Assembly (NCBI GenBank): GCA_903894155.1
Contig: CAITPF010000229.1
Coordinates: 1-32,077, forward strand
DNA length: 32,077 bases
Source of the DNA: an uncultured beta proteobacterium
GTDB lineage: Bacteria; Pseudomonadota; Gammaproteobacteria; Burkholderiales; Burkholderiaceae_B
Direction: 5' to 3'
Below, piece by piece: positions 8,768 through 15,995 of the stretch. A model generated the notes under the pieces. The model was given only the letters and a program-made list of their open reading frames with translations, ran no database searches and was not told the origin of the DNA. The translations under genes were made by a program, and so were the position numbers. Within the stretch, counting starts at the first letter, position 1, and the number at the start of each line of letters is the position of its first letter.

Positions 8768-9745
8768 CTACTCGAATCGCACGCGCGGGTCGGCCAGCGT
8801 GTAGGAAATGTCAGCCATGATCAGGCCGACGATGTAGAGGGCCGATCCAAGGAACACCATGGCACGGACAATGGAAAAATCCTGCGCGCTGATCGCATCC
8901 AGCGTGTAGCTGCCAAGCCCCGGGATACCGAAAAACGACTCGACGATCAGACTGCCCATGAACAGCAGCGGCAATGCGGCGACGGAGCCGGTCAGGATAG
9001 GCAGCATCGCGTTGCGCAGGACATGGCGAAACAGCACGGTGCGCTCGGCGAGCCCCTTGGCGCGCGCCGTTCGCACGTAATCCTTTCCGATTTCCTCGAG
9101 GAACAGGCTGCGCAGAAAGCGCGCCTCGCCGCCGAGGCGCGAGATGACCACCACCACCACAGGCAGCGCCAGAAACTTGATCATGTCGGGCCCGGCAGCG
9201 AACCCCGAATAGGGAACCAGGCGCAGCACCTTGGCAAATATCCACTGGCCCGCGATGATATAGAACAGGCTGGAAATCGAAAGCATGACGACGCAGAGCA
9301 CGACCCCCCAGAAGTCGAGCCTGGTCGTTCGAAAAAATACCAGGGCCATCGAAAACCCGATGCTCGCGAGCAAGCCGAGCACGAAGGTCGGAACCGCCAG
9401 CGCAAGACTCGGCCCCATGCGCGCCTGGATTTCCCTGCCGATATCGCGCCCGCCATCGGACGCGCCGAAATCGAACGTGAGCAGCGGCAGAGATCGTTGG
9501 TAGAAGATCGTATCGGTGTACTTCGACAGGCCCTCGCGCGACGCATTGATAAACAGTGGCTTGTCATAGCCTCGCTCGACCTTCCACTTTTCGATCGCGT
9601 CGGCGCTGACGCGCTGGCCGCCGATGGACAACCGGGCCATATCGTCCGGCGTGTTCACGGCAAAAAACAGCACGAACGTCACGAGATTCACGCCCACGAG
9701 AATGAGGGCACCATAAAGCAAACGGCGGACGATGTAACCGATCAA
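8768..9745 (-). CDS. OppB/YejB-like ABC transporter permease
   Basis: An inner-membrane permease subunit of about 325 residues that pairs with the OppC-like half encoded next. It begins with IGYIVRRLLYGALILVGVN, the usual first helix of OppB proteins, and has the EAA-loop KDYVRTARAKGLAERTVLFR and the C-terminal TLADPRVRFE. The start is taken as TTG 9745. It overlaps the stop of the binding-protein gene (TTGA) and has GGGGAG seven bases upstream; the ATG at 9886 would add 47 unrelated residues inside the previous gene. A region between helices 1 and 2 (about 35-125) is larger than in minimal OppB proteins, as also seen in YejB. Confidence 0.93.
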   Translation of the reverse strand: MIGYIVRRLLYGALILVGVNLVTFVLFFAVNTPDDMARLSIGGQRVSADAIEKWKVERGYDKPLFINASREGLSKYTDTIFYQRSLPLLTFDFGASDGGRDIGREIQARMGPSLALAVPTFVLGLLASIGFSMALVFFRTTRLDFWGVVLCVVMLSISSLFYIIAGQWIFAKVLRLVPYSGFAAGPDMIKFLALPVVVVVISRLGGEARFLRSLFLEEIGKDYVRTARAKGLAERTVLFRHVLRNAMLPILTGSVAALPLLFMGSLIVESFFGIPGLGSYTLDAISAQDFSIVRAMVFLGSALYIVGLIMADISYTLADPRVRFE

Positions 9746-11985
9746 CGTGTGTCTCCCCGTGTCGCGACGACGTCGCCGAAGGCCGTCTCGCGGTCCTGCC
9801 GCCGCAGCGCCCGCCACGCCGGCCACACCAGCAGCGCCAGCAGCAATGCCAATGCCCCCAACGGCCACCACATCGGCTTGTTCCATTCAGCGACCTTGCG
9901 CGCACGCAGGGGCGCGTCGATTTTCAGGTACTGCAAGGTATTGCGCACCATCTGGGTCGGCTTGGCATTGCCAACCCACTGCTGGTAGGCGCCGCCGGAT
10001 TTCGGATAAATGCCGAACATCCACGGCGCGTCCACTTGCAGGATCCGCGTCATGCGCGCGATCACCTGTTCTTTTTCGGTGCCGTCGGGCAGATCCCGCA
10101 TCTCTTCGAACAGGCGGTCGAACTCGGTGTTCTCGTAGTTCGACGCGTTCTCGCCGCCCTTTTGCGCCTTGACGTTCGGGCCATAGAGCAGGAACAGGAA
10201 GTTCTCGGCATCGGGGTAATCGGCCACCCAGCCCCACATGTACATCTGGGCGACGCCGCGTGACATTTTTTCCTGAAAGCGGTTGTAGTCTGTCGCACGG
10301 ATATCGAGTTGCACGCCAATCTGCGCGAACTGCCGCCGCATCCAGTCCAGCAGCGGCGTCGAGCCGCCCGCCCCGCCCATCGCATCAAAATGCAGCACGA
10401 GCGGCTCGCCTGTTTTCGCATCCCTGCCATCAGGGTAGCCCGCCTCGGAAAGCAGGCGTCGCGCCTCGTCAAGCGACTTTCGCACCGGCCGGCCATCGCG
10501 AATGTCGTAGACCACCGGGTTGATGCCATCGGGAGGAGCCTGATAGCCAAGCACCCCGGGCGGCACGGGCCCATAGGCCACCTGCGCCTGGCCGTTCTCG
10601 AAGATCGCCACGAACTCCTCCCAGTTGAAGGCGATACTCAGCGCATGGCGCAGCTTGCGGTTGCGCTCCTGCTGCTCGGGCGTGTCGCCCAGACCCACCA
10701 CAGGATCGCGCCAGTTGAACCCGAAATACTGATTTTGCGCCTCGACCGTGGTGGGCAACTGGATGGCATGTTCCGCGTAAAGCGCCGCCTTTTCGCTAGA
10801 GTCGCTCGCCGCCACCAGCATCGCCACGCCCGTATCGCCGCGCTCGACCTGGGGAATGTCGTAATACCCCTGCATGAACTTACCCTGCAGCGGGATCGCC
10901 TCCTTTTCAATGTTGAACACAATGCGGTCGATAAACGGTGTCATCTTGCCGCAATCGGTTAACAGGCCGGCCTGTGCATCGCCGGGTTCACCCTCGCAGG
11001 GGTACGGTTGGCCGCGGAAATTCGGATTGCGCGACAGCACGTGGCGGCGATTGGGAATCGATTCGGTCAGCATATAGGGCCCGGTGCCCACGGGCCATGT
11101 GTTGAGCGACAGATCGCGCTGCGCCATGCCGGGCTGACTGTAGAAGCGATCGGCCTCCCAGGGAACGGGCGCGACAAACGTCATGGCAAGCCAGTAATTG
11201 AACTGCGGGTACAGACCCTTGACGCGAATGCGCAGCGTGTGATCGTCAAGCGCCTCCACCCCCGAAAACCCGAGGTCGCGCAAATCGAGCCACGGCAGAT
11301 CACGCGCACCGGGGGCAAGATTCTTGCGTAAGTCGGAATCGACTTCGCGCAGTCGCTCGCCATAAGCGCGCATTCCCACCACATGCTCGGCGAGGGTCGC
11401 GAAGATTGGCGAAGCGACCCTCGGGCTGGCCAGGCGTCGGATCGCGTAGACGTAATCCTGCGCTGCCAGGGCGCGCGTTCCTGTGTGCTGGAAATCGGGG
11501 ATCGTGAACTTGTCGGCAAGCGCCTGCCCGGAAATCGGGAAGTAGACATGGCGCCCCTCTGCATCCCGTGCAAAGGCCGGATGCGGGGCAAAGAGGATAT
11601 CCGGTCGAATCTGGATGTCGTACACGCTTTCGGCGATGGCCGTCGCGGGCGCGTCGGCTGGCAGCGGATCGCCGCGCGCATCGACGAATTGCGGCGGCGC
11701 CACTTGCAGCGCAGCGCGCGGCACGAGCTCGTACGGACGCTTCAGATAGTGATACCCATAGAGCGGCTCGTAGATGTTGTAGGTGTATGGCGTCTCGTCC
11801 GTCGAATAGGATCGCGCGGGATCGAGGTATTTCGGCGAGCGTTGCGTGAACGCGGTATAGAGCGTGTTGTCGCGCTCAGCCCCTGCCGGATAGGGGCTAT
11901 TGATCGCCGAATCAAGCCCCTGCGGCCCGCAACCCGCGAGCAGCCAGAACGCCAGAGCGGTGATGCTGCCGCGCCGCACTAGCAC
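9742..11985 (-). CDS. Family 5 extracellular solute-binding lipoprotein with C-terminal membrane helix
   Basis: The substrate-binding component of the ABC importer that follows. About 747 residues, longer than the usual 500-600. The N-terminus FWLLAGC is a lipobox, predicting lipidation of C19 after export. The body has the SBP_bac_5 layout, with YNIYEPLYGYHYLKR near the start and YMWGWVADYPDAENFLFLLYG late in the protein. The last 50 residues contain a hydrophobic stretch (WWPLGALALLLALLVWPAW) and then a basic tail, so the protein may also be anchored at its C-terminus. GTG 11985 is chosen because AAGGA lies six bases upstream; ATG 12003 and GTG 11979 are alternatives. It overlaps the thermonuclease stop by seven bases and the permease start by two. 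Confidence 0.9.
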   Translation of the reverse strand: MLVRRGSITALAFWLLAGCGPQGLDSAINSPYPAGAERDNTLYTAFTQRSPKYLDPARSYSTDETPYTYNIYEPLYGYHYLKRPYELVPRAALQVAPPQFVDARGDPLPADAPATAIAESVYDIQIRPDILFAPHPAFARDAEGRHVYFPISGQALADKFTIPDFQHTGTRALAAQDYVYAIRRLASPRVASPIFATLAEHVVGMRAYGERLREVDSDLRKNLAPGARDLPWLDLRDLGFSGVEALDDHTLRIRVKGLYPQFNYWLAMTFVAPVPWEADRFYSQPGMAQRDLSLNTWPVGTGPYMLTESIPNRRHVLSRNPNFRGQPYPCEGEPGDAQAGLLTDCGKMTPFIDRIVFNIEKEAIPLQGKFMQGYYDIPQVERGDTGVAMLVAASDSSEKAALYAEHAIQLPTTVEAQNQYFGFNWRDPVVGLGDTPEQQERNRKLRHALSIAFNWEEFVAIFENGQAQVAYGPVPPGVLGYQAPPDGINPVVYDIRDGRPVRKSLDEARRLLSEAGYPDGRDAKTGEPLVLHFDAMGGAGGSTPLLDWMRRQFAQIGVQLDIRATDYNRFQEKMSRGVAQMYMWGWVADYPDAENFLFLLYGPNVKAQKGGENASNYENTEFDRLFEEMRDLPDGTEKEQVIARMTRILQVDAPWMFGIYPKSGGAYQQWVGNAKPTQMVRNTLQYLKIDAPLRARKVAEWNKPMWWPLGALALLLALLVWPAWRALRRQDRETAFGDVVATRGDTR

Positions 11986-12509
11986 TTGTGGTCCTTCCAG
12001 CATCTTGATCGCCACACCCACGGCGCGACCGGGTTCAGGCCGGACCACAATCCCAGGCCGGCTTTGCGGGCCTCTGCCTCCAGATCAACGAACGACTTGT
12101 CGCGCAGGTATTTGCCGCCCGCCTGCTGATTGGCCCACGCCATTCCGGCCTTGACTTGCAGACGGTTGGCGGTGGTGCCATCCACTTCGACATCACAGAC
12201 ATCACGTTTGAAGCGATCCTTTTCGAAGCACGCCGCGGTGAGCGTCTTGCCAGCGACCAGGTCGGCCAGTGCCTTGCGCGAAGCCTGCGAAAAAGCCTGA
12301 CCGGGCCGGTCGGACCCATGTTTCGTTTCGGGCGCATCAATGCTCGCCAGGCGAATCGGATGCCGCTCGATTCCCACGAGCAGCGTGATGGTGTCGCCGT
12401 CGGCGACTTCAACGACGCGCCCATTAAGCGTATAGGGCTCGGCGGCAGCAGCGTGCATGGCGAACAGCGCCAGGCAAAGCGCGGCAAAAATCGCTTGGAT
12501 TGGATTCAT
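11979..12509 (-). CDS. Secreted thermonuclease (SNase family)
   Basis: A 176-residue staphylococcal-nuclease-like enzyme that would cleave DNA or RNA in the periplasm or outside the cell. Signal peptide: MNPIQAIFAALCLALFAMHA, with cleavage likely near AAA-EP. The catalytic and calcium-binding set is complete: VADGDT (D37, D39), IRLASIDAPE (R53, D58, E61) and FKRDVC (R102). These match D21, R35, D40, E43 and R87 of the classical enzyme. The C-terminal WRSRCWKDHKC has two cysteines and is short for the family. ATG 12509 is preceded by GAGGG at seven bases; the frame extends further upstream, but that part is not protein-like. Overlap with the binding-protein gene suggests co-transcription, though a functional tie is unclear. 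Confidence 0.92.
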   Translation of the reverse strand: MNPIQAIFAALCLALFAMHAAAAEPYTLNGRVVEVADGDTITLLVGIERHPIRLASIDAPETKHGSDRPGQAFSQASRKALADLVAGKTLTAACFEKDRFKRDVCDVEVDGTTANRLQVKAGMAWANQQAGGKYLRDKSFVDLEAEARKAGLGLWSGLNPVAPWVWRSRCWKDHKC

Positions 12510-12587
12510 GTCATTGCCCTCAGTCGCCGGTTTGAGTCGGAATGGCGGTCCAAAGTTCATTCTTCCAGCGCCCGATACGCCCGGGCA

Positions 12588-12596
12588 TGATTTAAT
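12588..12596 (+). promoter_or_regulatory. Extended -10 promoter candidate for the dehydrogenase gene
   Basis: TGATTTAAT combines a TGn extension with a 5/6 -10 hexamer (TTTAAT at 12591-12596), 34 bases before the ATG at 12631. No -35 match is visible, which is acceptable for an extended -10 promoter. The 121-bp space between the divergent nuclease and dehydrogenase genes must also hold the minus-strand promoter, which I could not pin down. Confidence 0.35.
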
Positions 12597-12630
12597 GCGG
12601 GAAACCCTCACATTGTCAGCCTTTTTTACC

Positions 12631-13578
12631 ATGCAGATTGTCTTTCTCGACAGCGACACGATGCCCGAGCCCCTGCCCGTCCCGGAATGGGCGACGCAAT
12701 GGATCAACCGCCCGGCGACGGAGCCGGATGAGGAAGTCATTGTCGGCGCGCTTGCGCAGGCGGACATCTGCATCACGAACAAGGTCAAGCTCGGCGCCAG
12801 CGTGCTCAGGCAGTTGCCCAAGCTGCGCTTCATCTGCGTCGCGGCAACCGGCTACGACTGTATCGACCTGCAATCCGCGCGCGAACTCGGGATCGTGGTG
12901 TCGAACGTGCCTGGTTATTCGCGCCAGAGCGTCGCCGAGGGCGTCATCGCATTCATTTTCGCGCTGCGCCGCGCCCTGCCCTATTATCAATACATCGGGC
13001 GACAGGCGTGGCCCGAATCGCCACATTTCTGCGTGCATGGACTGCCGGTTCAGAACGTGCGCGGCTGCACCCTCGGTATTTTCGGGCGGGGAGCGATCGG
13101 CGGGCAAGTCGCGCAGATGGCCGAGGCCCTGGGCGTGAAGGTGCTGTTTGCCGAACACCGCAACCGGCCCGAGATACGGCCGGGCTACACGCGATTCGAA
13201 ACGGTGCTTGACCAGAGTGATGTCATCTCGCTGCATTGCCCGCTGACCGAAGCGACGCGGGGCATGATCGGCCACGCCGAGATCAGCCGCATGAAGCCGG
13301 GCGCGATGCTCATCAATACCGCGCGCGGGCCGCTGATCAACGAAAAGGCTGTGCTGGAAGGACTCACCGGCGGCCACCTTGGCGGCGCCGCGCTCGACGT
13401 GCTTGCGGTCGAACCCCCTGACAGCGACAACATCCTGATGCAATTGGGCCACCCCAATCTCATCATTACCCCCCACGTAGCCTGGGCCAGCGAAGACGGC
13501 TTGTCGCGCCTGGCCAGGGGCATCATCGGCAACCTGGACGCCTTCGTCCGGGGTGAGCCGATCAACGTCGTTTCCTGA
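12631..13578 (+). CDS. D-2-hydroxyacid dehydrogenase (hydroxypyruvate/glycerate dehydrogenase-like)
   Basis: An NAD(P)-dependent cytoplasmic enzyme of 315 residues that reduces a 2-oxoacid to a D-2-hydroxyacid or the reverse. The coenzyme fold is marked by GIFGRGAIG (149-157), followed by an acidic residue in VLFAEH (E175), which favours NAD(H). The catalytic triad is present: R232 in NTARG, E261 in LAVEPP and H282 in TPHVAW. Overall it resembles HprA/GhrB-type proteins of Burkholderiales; the substrate is not determined. The frame runs back to 12457, but homologues begin at MQIVFLDSDT, so ATG 12631 is used despite lacking a Shine-Dalgarno. The Bug-family gene starts 22 bases after its stop, so the two probably form an operon concerned with a carboxylic acid. 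Confidence 0.9.
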   Translation: MQIVFLDSDTMPEPLPVPEWATQWINRPATEPDEEVIVGALAQADICITNKVKLGASVLRQLPKLRFICVAATGYDCIDLQSARELGIVVSNVPGYSRQSVAEGVIAFIFALRRALPYYQYIGRQAWPESPHFCVHGLPVQNVRGCTLGIFGRGAIGGQVAQMAEALGVKVLFAEHRNRPEIRPGYTRFETVLDQSDVISLHCPLTEATRGMIGHAEISRMKPGAMLINTARGPLINEKAVLEGLTGGHLGGAALDVLAVEPPDSDNILMQLGHPNLIITPHVAWASEDGLSRLARGIIGNLDAFVRGEPINVVS

Positions 13579-13600
13579 AGTCCGCGCGCCCGAGGCCACC

Positions 13601-14584
13601 ATGAAGTCCTGTCGAACCCTGTTTACCGCCTGTCTCGCCACTGCGCTGTCAGGCCTGTTCCTGCTTCCGGCCAGCACGCTTGCCCAGGAGTACCCAAGCA
13701 AAGCCATCAAGTTAATCGTGCCCTTCCCCGCCGGCGGCGCGACGGATATTGTTTCGCGCGTGATCGCCCAGCAGCTTGGCACCGAACTCGGGCAAAGCGT
13801 GATCGTCGATAACCGGGCGGGCGCGGCGGGCGTGATCGGCTCAGAGGCTGGCGCACGCGCAGCGCCCGACGGCTATACGCTCTTGCTGACGACTTCCTCG
13901 ACGCATTCGATCGGCCCGCTGCTCAACCCGAAGATCCCCTATTCCCCGATCAAGGATTTCACGCCCATCCTGTATCTGGCGCAATCCCCGCAAGTCGTGG
14001 TCGTCCCTCCCAATTCTCCGATCAAGTCGATCCCGGAGCTCATTGCCTTTGCAAAGGAAAACCCGGGAAAACTGAACTTCGGGTCGGCGGGAACCGGCGG
14101 TATTCCGCATCTTTCTGCCGAGCGGTTCCAGGCGATGACCGGGATCCGGATGACGCACGTTCCCTATAAGGGAACGGCGCTGGCAATGCCCGACCTGATG
14201 GCGGGCCGTCTGGACGTGATGTTCGACTCGATTTCAACGGCCCTGCCGCACATCCGTGACGGCAAGGTGCGGGCGCTGGCGGTGACGACGCAGGAGAAGT
14301 CATCGGTCGCACCTGAATTGCCGCCGCTTTCGCAGTTCGTGCCAGGTTACGAGTCGTTGACGTGGTTCGGGGTGTTCGGGCCTGCCGGGCTGCCGCAACC
14401 GATTGTGGACAAAGTAAATGCCGCGCTGAACCGTTCGCTCAGGAACCCGGAAGTCTTACTACAACTGGCGAAGCTGGGATTTGATCCGGGCGGCGGCACG
14501 CCCGAGGATTTCCGCACGAAAATGGCAGCGGAATCAGCCATGTGGAAAAAGGTGATCGAGGACGGAAAGATCACCCTCGAGTGA
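13601..14584 (+). CDS. Bug-family (tripartite tricarboxylate transport) solute-binding protein
   Basis: A periplasmic binding protein of 327 residues. The signal peptide is about 28 residues (MKSCRTLFTACLATALSGLF..., cleavage near LAQ-EY). The mature start YPSKAIKLIVPFPAGGATDI, the DNRAGAAGVIGSE motif and the C-terminal GGGTPEDFRTKM are hallmarks of the Bug/TctC family, which bind small carboxylates. No TctA or TctB membrane genes are adjacent; orphan Bug proteins are very common in Burkholderiales and may feed shared transporters or act in sensing. ATG 13601 has GAGG six bases upstream; the earlier ATG at 13553 lies inside the dehydrogenase gene. The ligand cannot be read from the sequence. 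Confidence 0.93.
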   Translation: MKSCRTLFTACLATALSGLFLLPASTLAQEYPSKAIKLIVPFPAGGATDIVSRVIAQQLGTELGQSVIVDNRAGAAGVIGSEAGARAAPDGYTLLLTTSSTHSIGPLLNPKIPYSPIKDFTPILYLAQSPQVVVVPPNSPIKSIPELIAFAKENPGKLNFGSAGTGGIPHLSAERFQAMTGIRMTHVPYKGTALAMPDLMAGRLDVMFDSISTALPHIRDGKVRALAVTTQEKSSVAPELPPLSQFVPGYESLTWFGVFGPAGLPQPIVDKVNAALNRSLRNPEVLLQLAKLGFDPGGGTPEDFRTKMAAESAMWKKVIEDGKITLE

Positions 14585-14600
14585 CGGCGCCGCAGCGCCG
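14585..14600. terminator. Short GC hairpin after the Bug gene
   Basis: CGGCGC at 14585-14590 pairs with GCGCCG at 14595-14600 around a CGCA loop, starting directly after the stop codon. It lies between convergent genes. No T-tract follows, so termination by this stem alone is doubtful. Confidence 0.25.
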
Positions 14601-14629
14601 CCACCGCAGCGAGCCGTAATAACGACCGC

Positions 14630-14998
14630 TCAGGACAGTTGCTGGGCCTTGTTCAGGGCCTGACCGAGCGTCGCGAAGTACGCGTTGGCGAGTTCAGTCG
14701 GAACGACGTACTTGATCCGCGTGTCGGACTTGTCAGCGTCAAGCGCAATCATGCCCTTGGCGCGCAGCGTCTTGAGCCGGCGGTGCGCCGTCGTCGCGGA
14801 AATCTCCGAGGAAAGCCCCATGGCCTCAAGCACACTGACCCGCCTGCCTACATGCCAGGTTGCTGCCAGTAAATTGAGCAATCGCTCTTCGACGGGATCC
14901 ATCGCTGGAAAAGTCGGTATCTCCCTGATGGCCTCGATGAGGTTCAGGAATTTAAGGTAGCAAAGCGAATGCTGGGATTTTTCATTCAGTGTTTGCAT
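14630..14998 (-). CDS. Small winged-helix transcriptional regulator
   Basis: A 122-residue protein with a predicted winged helix-turn-helix across about 30-110. Residues 33-50 (MDPVEERLLNLLAATWHV) form the first helices. SATTAHRRLKTLRAKGMIAL (67-86) looks like the recognition helix leading into the wing, and DTRIKYVVPT is the second wing strand. It resembles MarR/IclR-type winged helices without a ligand-binding domain, and I recall similar small regulators in Burkholderiales. No target is known. It is convergent with the Bug gene and has an AT-rich upstream region. The start codon has only an A-rich stretch (TTAAAAAG) in front rather than a clear Shine-Dalgarno. Confidence 0.75.
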   Translation of the reverse strand: MQTLNEKSQHSLCYLKFLNLIEAIREIPTFPAMDPVEERLLNLLAATWHVGRRVSVLEAMGLSSEISATTAHRRLKTLRAKGMIALDADKSDTRIKYVVPTELANAYFATLGQALNKAQQLS

Positions 14999-15188
14999 GA
15001 CTTTTTAACTAGTTTTCGTTGAAAGTCGTGCAATCGTATCAGAAATCGGGAGGAATCTACCAAGTTTTTGCAAATTTTTACTTGTTAATTTATTTTTTGC
15101 ACAAAACCGACCTCACCACGACTTCCCAAATCGACTAATGTCCTCAATTTAACGCCAATCGTCACTGAGTGGTTGAAATATTTTCAAG
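14999..15188. other. AT-rich intergenic spacer
   Basis: About 190 bases markedly richer in A+T than the flanking GC-rich genes. The core at 15061-15110 is made of T and A runs with two TTGCA-containing stretches (around 15066-15073 and 15098-15103). It lies upstream of the winged-helix regulator and downstream of the DUF2076 gene. It probably contains the regulator's promoter. No reading frame of interest is present. H-NS/MvaT-type binding or autoregulation is possible but not shown. Confidence 0.5.
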
Positions 15189-15210
15189 TCCAGCCGCAAA
15201 TGCGGCTGGA
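15189..15210 (-). terminator. Intrinsic terminator of the DUF2076 gene
   Basis: TCCAGCCGCA at 15189-15198 pairs perfectly with 15201-15210, giving a 10-bp stem with a two-base AA loop (in practice a larger loop with fewer pairs). On the minus strand it begins nine bases after the DUF2076 stop and is followed by CTTGAAAATATTT, a moderately T-rich tail. Confidence 0.5.
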
Positions 15211-15219
15211 TCGGGTGCA

Positions 15220-15909
15220 TCAGGCGAAATCGTCGTCGCCAAATGACGCGTCACCCGCATCCGCGAGGAAGCTGCGGTCATCGGCCACCTGATCGTCCGG
15301 ATCCGGCGCAGACCAGGTGTCAGCCGCCGGGGAATCGCCGCGCGCAATCGTGTCGCGCACGCTATCGAGCTGACCGGCCGGCGGGCCGTCAAGCCCGGAC
15401 CCCGAATTCGAGGCCATCGACGGCGTGTGGTGGCCCATCAAACCCTGGATGCCCTGATAGAGCAGCGACCCGGCCACAACCCCCGCCGCCGTGGTCGCCA
15501 GGGTGCCCATCATTCCCGACCCCCAGGCGCTTGGCGCTGCGGGCGCGGCCACGGGTGGCGGGTTTGCCGCCGCCGCGGTGCTGGCTGCAGGGCGCGTCGA
15601 CTGAGGAGACGGGCTCAGGGGCACGGCCTGCCGGCCCCAGGCGTTCGGGCTATCGAGAAACCCGGTCGCAGCAGGCACAGGTGTCCTGGCCGCATCAAGC
15701 TCGGTCTGCAGCCTCGCCATCTGGGTCTGCGCGGCCTGCAGCGCGAGATCGAGCCCCATGGCGCGCTGGACAAGCAGGTAAGCCGCATCCGGTTGCCGGG
15801 CGCTCGCCTCGCGAATCATGCCCTCAGCCTGCGCATCTTTTGCGCCGGCCTGGGTCTGCTCGAGCTGCTGTAGAAAATTCTGGAGAAGTTCGCGTTCTTT
15901 CGGGGTCAT
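15220..15909 (-). CDS. DUF2076 family protein
   Basis: A protein of about 229 residues of the DUF2076 family (COG3416), function unknown, with some members noted as periplasmic ligand-binding sensor-like. The N-terminal 80 residues (MTPKERELLQNFLQQLEQTQ...) are helical with a heptad tendency in QAAQTQMARLQTELD. The middle is rich in Ala and Pro, a Gly/Ala-rich hydrophobic stretch (TLATTAAGVVAGSLLYQGIQ) follows, and the tail ends in an acidic FGDDDFA typical of the family. I chose ATG 15909 because DUF2076 proteins start MTP; ATG 15918 adds three residues. It is monocistronic with its own hairpin terminator. Confidence 0.88.
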   Translation of the reverse strand: MTPKERELLQNFLQQLEQTQAGAKDAQAEGMIREASARQPDAAYLLVQRAMGLDLALQAAQTQMARLQTELDAARTPVPAATGFLDSPNAWGRQAVPLSPSPQSTRPAASTAAAANPPPVAAPAAPSAWGSGMMGTLATTAAGVVAGSLLYQGIQGLMGHHTPSMASNSGSGLDGPPAGQLDSVRDTIARGDSPAADTWSAPDPDDQVADDRSFLADAGDASFGDDDFA

Positions 15910-15918
15910 GTAATCCAT

Positions 15919-15995
15919 CCGGAGGTCAGAAAGGAAACGGCTTGGCGATCTTATACACTTAGGTCAACCAATGATGAAAAAAGTTCCCCAGGCGC
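15919..15995. promoter_or_regulatory. Divergent promoter region, DUF2076 / TAXI gene
   Basis: A 77-bp gap between divergent start codons. On the minus strand, TATAAG (plus-strand 15950-15955) matches a -10 box at 5/6 positions for the DUF2076 gene. Overlapping it on the plus strand, TATACA or TACACT could serve the TAXI gene. No good -35 box is visible for either, so the assignments are tentative. Confidence 0.3.

Noticed and set aside
9746-9886. 47-codon N-terminal extension of the OppB-like permease
   Set aside because: It overlaps the binding-protein gene in another frame, is Ala/Gly/Arg-rich shadow sequence, and TTG 9745 has a strong ribosome-binding site.
12510-12833. N-terminal extension of the thermonuclease by 108 codons
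   Set aside because: It runs across the divergent gene and lacks protein character; a signal peptide and Shine-Dalgarno fit ATG 12509.
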